Part shown: piece by piece, positions 5,436 to 8,606 of the stretch | Numbering within the stretch: the first letter of the stretch is position 1 | Layout of the letters: each line of letters opens with the position of its first letter | Source of the DNA: Candidatus Zipacnadia bacterium | Lineage (GTDB): Bacteria; Armatimonadota; Zipacnadia; Zipacnadales; Zipacnadaceae | Assembly (NCBI GenBank): GCA_029821415.1 | Contig: JALGTJ010000031.1 | Coordinates: forward strand, 1 to 8,606 | Reading direction: 5' to 3' | Length of the DNA: 8,606 nt | Position numbers and translations under genes: made by a program | The notes under the pieces: model-generated | Databases searched by the model: none | What the model saw: the letters and a program-made list of their open reading frames with translations, nothing else | Told to the model about the DNA's origin: nothing

Positions 5436-7388
5436 TTATGTGCGGCTTAGGCGGACCAGCGCCGAACTGGCCAGTGCGTTGGTGGGGTCGACCGCTAATG
5501 CCGCACTATATGCCATAATTGCCTCGTGGACATTGCCCTGAGCCTCAAGCACCTCACCGATCTGAACGTGCACATCGGCCACCTGCTCATCAGTGGGTGC
5601 GTTCTGTATGGCAATCTCTAAGACGCGGCGCGCTGCCCGGTACTCGGCGCGGGCCAAGTAAGCCCGCCCCATCTGTTGGTAGGCCTCAAAATAAGTTGGA
5701 TCCAGGGATAAGGCCTGGTTGAGCGCCGCGATCTCCTGCTCATAATTACCCGTTTCATGATAGGACAGGGCGATCATATAGTACATATACGCTCGCTGGT
5801 AGGCAGTTTTGGCCAGGACAGCTTCAGGAATATGTTCCAGCGCTTGTTTGTACTGACGGCGGGCGCGGTACCATGACGCCATCTGGAAGAAGGCGTTACC
5901 TAAGTTCACATGCGACTGGCTGTGTTCGGGATTGACTCGAATTGCCTCAGTGAAGTATTCAACAGCCTGCGGCAGATCGTTACGGTAGTACGCAGCCAGT
6001 CCTGCTGTATTCAGGGCGGTCACATCCGTTGGTTTCAGTGTCAGGGCGTGCTGGGCTATTTCCAGAGCAGCCGCGTAGTTTTCTCGGAGTAGTTCTGCCC
6101 GGGCCAGTTGGATGTACAGGTCAGCGTTTTGCGGATCGAGCTCCAAACCACGCTCGGCCGCTGCTATTGCCTGGCTAACGGCTTTTATCACCGCCTCGGT
6201 GCCTGGCTCCAGCTTACTGGCCTGGTCTAGATAGGTGCGGGCTAACTCCGTTAGAGCATGCACCGAAGACGGATTGAGGTCAAGTGCCTTTTGGAACTCT
6301 TCAATGGCCTCTTCATAGGAGTGGGAGACAATATTGCGGTCCGGATCCGAAGCGTAAGTATTGGCCTGTAGGGCATACACCTCGCCGAGCAGTTCGTGGG
6401 CCGGGGCGTAGTTAGGGCTAAACTTCAATGCTTGCTCGGCTGCCTCAATGGCATTGTTGGTCATAGGAATAGCGCTGAACAGCAGGCCTTCATCGTAGAA
6501 CATTTCCTTGACGTCTGCCAGCAGAGCGCGACCGATCCGCACATAGACGTCCGGATCGGAGGGGTTACCCAATTGCGTGCGGTTTAGTGCCTGGCGATAA
6601 GCGTTACGGGCCTTCGTCCACTCGCCTAAGGCAAGGTAGGTGTCGCCAATGGCTTTGTTAAGATCAGGCCATAAACCCATTTGGCGGGCGAAGAGTTCGG
6701 CCCGGCTGTATTGCTGCGTCATAGCCTCTTCGGTCGTGCCCTGGCGACGCTGCTCGGTGACGGGTAGTCGTTGCAGGCGGACACTCATATCGTTCCATTC
6801 CTGAAGCACCTCACTCGCCTGTTGGAACTCTTTCAGGGCCTGTTGCGGCTGCCCAAGCTGCGCGTAAACCCGTCCCAGGAGGTAATAGGCCTCCACGTAT
6901 TTCGGGTCATAGTAGATGGCCTTGGATAGAACTTGTTTAGCTTGGTCAAGCTGGCCAGTCTGGACGAACGTGCGGCCCAGGGCGACCAGGGCGTCGGTTT
7001 CTTGAGGGCCTTCCAGCTTAAACAGTTCCTTGCGGTAGGCATTTATGGCTTCTTGTAATGCCCCCTGTGCCGCATATATGTGCCCGATGTACAACTGAAC
7101 ACCAGGTCGAGCTGGCGCAAGCTGTTCAGCCTTGCGGAAAGCAGCCAGCGCTTCCGGGTATTGCTGGAGGTGGAAGTAGGCTACTCCCAGATGGAAATAC
7201 GCTGCTTCGCTGTCCGGCTGGGCCTCGACCACTTGCCGCAGACTGGTCACAGCTTGTTCATAGTCTCCTGCCTCAATGGCATTGATACCGGCAACTAGCT
7301 GTGGGTTGGGCTGTTGGGCAGCAGCACCAACAGCTAACAACGCCAATGCGCCCAGCGCTATTAACGTAAGGCGGCAGCGGTAACTCAT
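5436..7388 (-). CDS. Exported protein made of about fifteen TPR repeats
   Basis: A 650-residue extracytoplasmic scaffold. A signal peptide (1-24, MSYRCRLTLIALGALALL, ending GAAA before QQP) is followed by about fifteen tetratricopeptide units covering nearly the whole chain. Examples are the unit AAYFHLGVAYFHLQQYPEAL, the signature LGRVYAQLGQPQQAL, and the last unit IGEVLEAQGNVHEAIMAY. Several units are interrupted: a charged stretch follows unit 5 (LQEWNDMSVRLQRLP), and units 7 to 9 have long first helices or loops. There is no lipobox, no second membrane segment and no catalytic domain, so the role should be protein binding or assembly. It is the first gene of the operon, driven by the promoter at 7431-7459, with AAGGAG 10 nt before the ATG. 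Exported TPR proteins include outer-membrane assembly factors (BamD), secretin pilotins and cell-division factors (CpoB), but no specific match is claimed. Confidence 0.95.
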   Translation of the reverse strand: MSYRCRLTLIALGALALLAVGAAAQQPNPQLVAGINAIEAGDYEQAVTSLRQVVEAQPDSEAAYFHLGVAYFHLQQYPEALAAFRKAEQLAPARPGVQLYIGHIYAAQGALQEAINAYRKELFKLEGPQETDALVALGRTFVQTGQLDQAKQVLSKAIYYDPKYVEAYYLLGRVYAQLGQPQQALKEFQQASEVLQEWNDMSVRLQRLPVTEQRRQGTTEEAMTQQYSRAELFARQMGLWPDLNKAIGDTYLALGEWTKARNAYRQALNRTQLGNPSDPDVYVRIGRALLADVKEMFYDEGLLFSAIPMTNNAIEAAEQALKFSPNYAPAHELLGEVYALQANTYASDPDRNIVSHSYEEAIEEFQKALDLNPSSVHALTELARTYLDQASKLEPGTEAVIKAVSQAIAAAERGLELDPQNADLYIQLARAELLRENYAAALEIAQHALTLKPTDVTALNTAGLAAYYRNDLPQAVEYFTEAIRVNPEHSQSHVNLGNAFFQMASWYRARRQYKQALEHIPEAVLAKTAYQRAYMYYMIALSYHETGNYEQEIAALNQALSLDPTYFEAYQQMGRAYLARAEYRAARRVLEIAIQNAPTDEQVADVHVQIGEVLEAQGNVHEAIMAYSAALAVDPTNALASSALVRLSRT

Positions 7389-7398
7389 GCGAGCCAGT

Positions 7399-7404
7399 CT
7401 CCTT
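7399..7404 (-). promoter_or_regulatory. Ribosome binding site of the TPR gene
   Basis: AAGGAG on the minus strand, 10 nt before the ATG at 7386-7388. With the predicted transcription start near 7424, the leader is only about 35 nt, leaving little room for leader-based control. Confidence 0.75.
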
Positions 7405-7430
7405 TTTGGGTTGAGTCTATTTTGACGTCT

Positions 7431-7459
7431 ATTATAGCCTTCACTGTCGCACTTGTCAA
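7431..7459 (-). promoter_or_regulatory. Perfect-consensus housekeeping sigma promoter of the TPR operon
   Basis: Read on the minus strand, TTGACA (7454-7459) and TATAAT (7431-7436) are both exact matches to the sigma-70/sigma-A consensus with the ideal 17-bp spacer (7437-7453). Transcription should begin near 7424, about 36 nt before the TPR start codon. It is the only strong promoter I found for the whole 7388-to-1554 gene set, and implies high, mainly constitutive expression unless a repressor acts here. No clear operator palindrome overlaps it. Confidence 0.88.
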
Positions 7460-7640
7460 CGCAGTCCTCATCTTATTGGGGTTGCGAAGGCTGAGCGCAG
7501 CCACGTTTTCGGCGTGAGGCACATCCTCGGCTCAGCTACGCTGCGGGTACGATCGAGCCTATGGCAACTCTGAACTTGACGGAATTGTTCTGGCTAGGAA
7601 GGTATTCCCAGTTGACCCGGCGAATTGCATAACTGGAGTA
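7460..7640. other. Divergent intergenic region upstream of the PHP gene
   Basis: The spacer between the operon promoter and the plus-strand PHP gene has no plausible gene or tRNA. It contains a nested inverted repeat: GCTGAGC at 7490-7496 pairs with GCTCAGC at 7530-7536, enclosing a smaller CACG (7502-7505)/CGTG (7513-7516) hairpin. No good plus-strand promoter is visible; TTGACG at 7576-7581 lacks a matching -10 element. The repeat could be a leader structure for the PHP transcript or chance symmetry. Confidence 0.4.
7490..7536. repeat. Nested inverted repeat in the divergent spacer
   Basis: A perfect 7-bp outer stem (7490-7496 with 7530-7536), extendable by one G-T pair, encloses a 4-bp inner stem (7502-7505 with 7513-7516) with a 7-nt loop. 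There is no T tract on either side, so it is not an obvious terminator. It lies 105 to 140 nt before the PHP start. Function unknown. Confidence 0.35.
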
Positions 7641-7676
7641 ATGGCACCGTTCCCAAGGGCGAAAGGTCATAGACTG

Positions 7677-8594
7677 ATGCCAGCTTTGTTCAGCTTGTTC
7701 AACGATGACGAAGGGAGATGGATGAAGGGCAACACCCATACTCACACCACCTGCTCTGACGGACAGCTTCCTCCGCAGCAGGTGGCCGACTGGTATCGGG
7801 GAGCTGGCTATGATTTTCTGTTCCTGACCGAGCACGAGGAAAAACTGGCCAATCCGCAAGCATTGCCTGACTTTGCGGCGCTGTCCAGTACAGATTTTCT
7901 GGTTCTGCCTGGTCTTGAGCTGCGTCTGGAGTTACCCAACGAGCGGGTGGCGCACCTGCTTGCCCTTGGTACTGCTCGTACCGGCTTGTGGCGGCCGACC
8001 TGGAGCCTGTCTGATGCGGCCCAATTTGCTTTGGACGAAGGCGCTGTGCCGGTTATTGACCATCCATACTGGAGCGGGCTGACTTACCAGGACATTGCCC
8101 AGGTGCATAACGCTGTTGCTCTGGAGGTTTTCAATACGACCTGCGATGTGGTCTGCGCCAAGGGTTTCGCGCGCAGCTATTGGGACCACCTGCTAACCCA
8201 GGGCCTGTCGATCCATGGGGTAGCAGCCGACGATGCCCACTGGGGTCGCCAGGTCCCCGACTATGGCCGGGGCTGGATTATGGTCAAGGTCAAGGAATTC
8301 TCCCAACAGGGCATCCTGCAGGCGCTGCGTACTGGGCATTTCTATGCTACCTGCGGGCCAGAATTTCGGGCCGTCGCCTTGGTCGGCGATGAAGTGGTAG
8401 TGGAAACCTCGCCGGTTCAGCGCATTAATTTTATTACTGACAACGGCTATAGCTCTGTAGAACATGCTGTCGGCGATCAGCTCTTGACAGGCGCTCGGCG
8501 CCCGCTCAGCTCATTTCGCAAGTTCTTACGCATTGAATGCGTGGATAAAGCAGGACATTTTGCCTGGACCAACGCTCTTGTGTTCGCTGAATAG
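7677..8594 (+). CDS. PHP-domain metal-dependent hydrolase (CehA/McbA-like)
   Basis: A 305-residue cytoplasmic protein (no signal peptide) of the PHP phosphoesterase superfamily. All expected metal ligands are visible: HTH in GNTHTHTTCSDG (His21, His23, Asp28), TEH (Glu52-His53), GLE (Glu81), DHP (His129) and ADDAH (Asp185, Asp186, His188). The C-terminal part has GHFYATCGPEF (220-230) and ends HFAWTNALVF, as in the CehA/McbA-like group. PHP proteins hydrolyse phosphate esters with a two- or three-metal centre; CehA and McbA act on carbamate or amide pesticides instead, so the substrate cannot be named. The ATG at 7677 is preferred because the family usually starts shortly before the GRWxKGN segment. 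An in-frame ATG at 7641 would add 12 residues, but its GGAG lies only 2 nt away. It is transcribed away from the TPR operon and no partner gene is visible downstream. It is intact. Confidence 0.9.
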   Translation: MPALFSLFNDDEGRWMKGNTHTHTTCSDGQLPPQQVADWYRGAGYDFLFLTEHEEKLANPQALPDFAALSSTDFLVLPGLELRLELPNERVAHLLALGTARTGLWRPTWSLSDAAQFALDEGAVPVIDHPYWSGLTYQDIAQVHNAVALEVFNTTCDVVCAKGFARSYWDHLLTQGLSIHGVAADDAHWGRQVPDYGRGWIMVKVKEFSQQGILQALRTGHFYATCGPEFRAVALVGDEVVVETSPVQRINFITDNGYSSVEHAVGDQLLTGARRPLSSFRKFLRIECVDKAGHFAWTNALVFAE

Positions 8595-8606
8595 GGGCAG
8601 TCACCG

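Noticed and set aside
7576..7608. Plus-strand promoter for the PHP gene with TTGACG
   Set aside because: No -10-like hexamer stands at 16 to 18 bp; the nearest TATTCC is 21 bp away.

Overview
The window (GC-balanced to mildly GC-rich) looks like a chromosomal stretch from an uncultured or little-studied bacterium. Several products carry Sec-type signal peptides and one resembles a LapA-type inner-membrane protein, which suggests a cell with a periplasm or similar extracytoplasmic space. The mix of a GH123/DUF4091-like glycosidase, a PQQ-type propeller with Pro/Gly-rich tracts, large exported TPR proteins and a CehA-type PHP hydrolase recalls Armatimonadota, Planctomycetota and related lineages. 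That placement is a weak inference. I see no mobile element, CRISPR array, rRNA or tRNA.

Layout. Most of the window is one leftward (minus-strand) operon read from 7388 down to 1554. A textbook promoter (TTGACA, 17 bp, TATAAT; 7431-7459) is followed by four genes: (1) an exported protein built almost entirely of TPRs, 650 aa; (2) 4 nt later, an exported M16-family peptidase-like protein whose HxxEH zinc site has become QLLAL; (3) 2 nt later, an exported PQQ-type beta-propeller with disordered insertions and a C-terminal Ig-like domain; (4) 48 nt later, a small two-helix membrane protein resembling LapA with a coiled coil and acidic tail. A hairpin at 1494-1514, about 40 nt after the fourth stop codon, is a plausible terminator.

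Left end (1-1186). A separate minus-strand gene encodes a secreted GH123/DUF4091-like glycoside hydrolase. Its reading frame is broken by an apparent one-base deletion near 801-808. The downstream part (806 to 1) is open in another frame, carries the YLVDEP catalytic-type motif, and runs off the window edge. An ATG-to-stop search would miss it because it has no stop in the window.

Right end (7389-8606). A 252-288 bp divergent spacer separates the operon promoter from a plus-strand PHP-domain metallohydrolase in which every metal-ligand motif is intact.

How the genes may work together. The four-gene operon gathers protein-protein interaction scaffolds (TPR, propeller), a probably inactive chaperonin-like or regulatory M16 half, and a membrane anchor with a coiled coil. 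This is the composition expected of an envelope-located assembly or quality-control complex. That role is inferred from domain content and tight gene spacing only. I do not recognise it as a named system.
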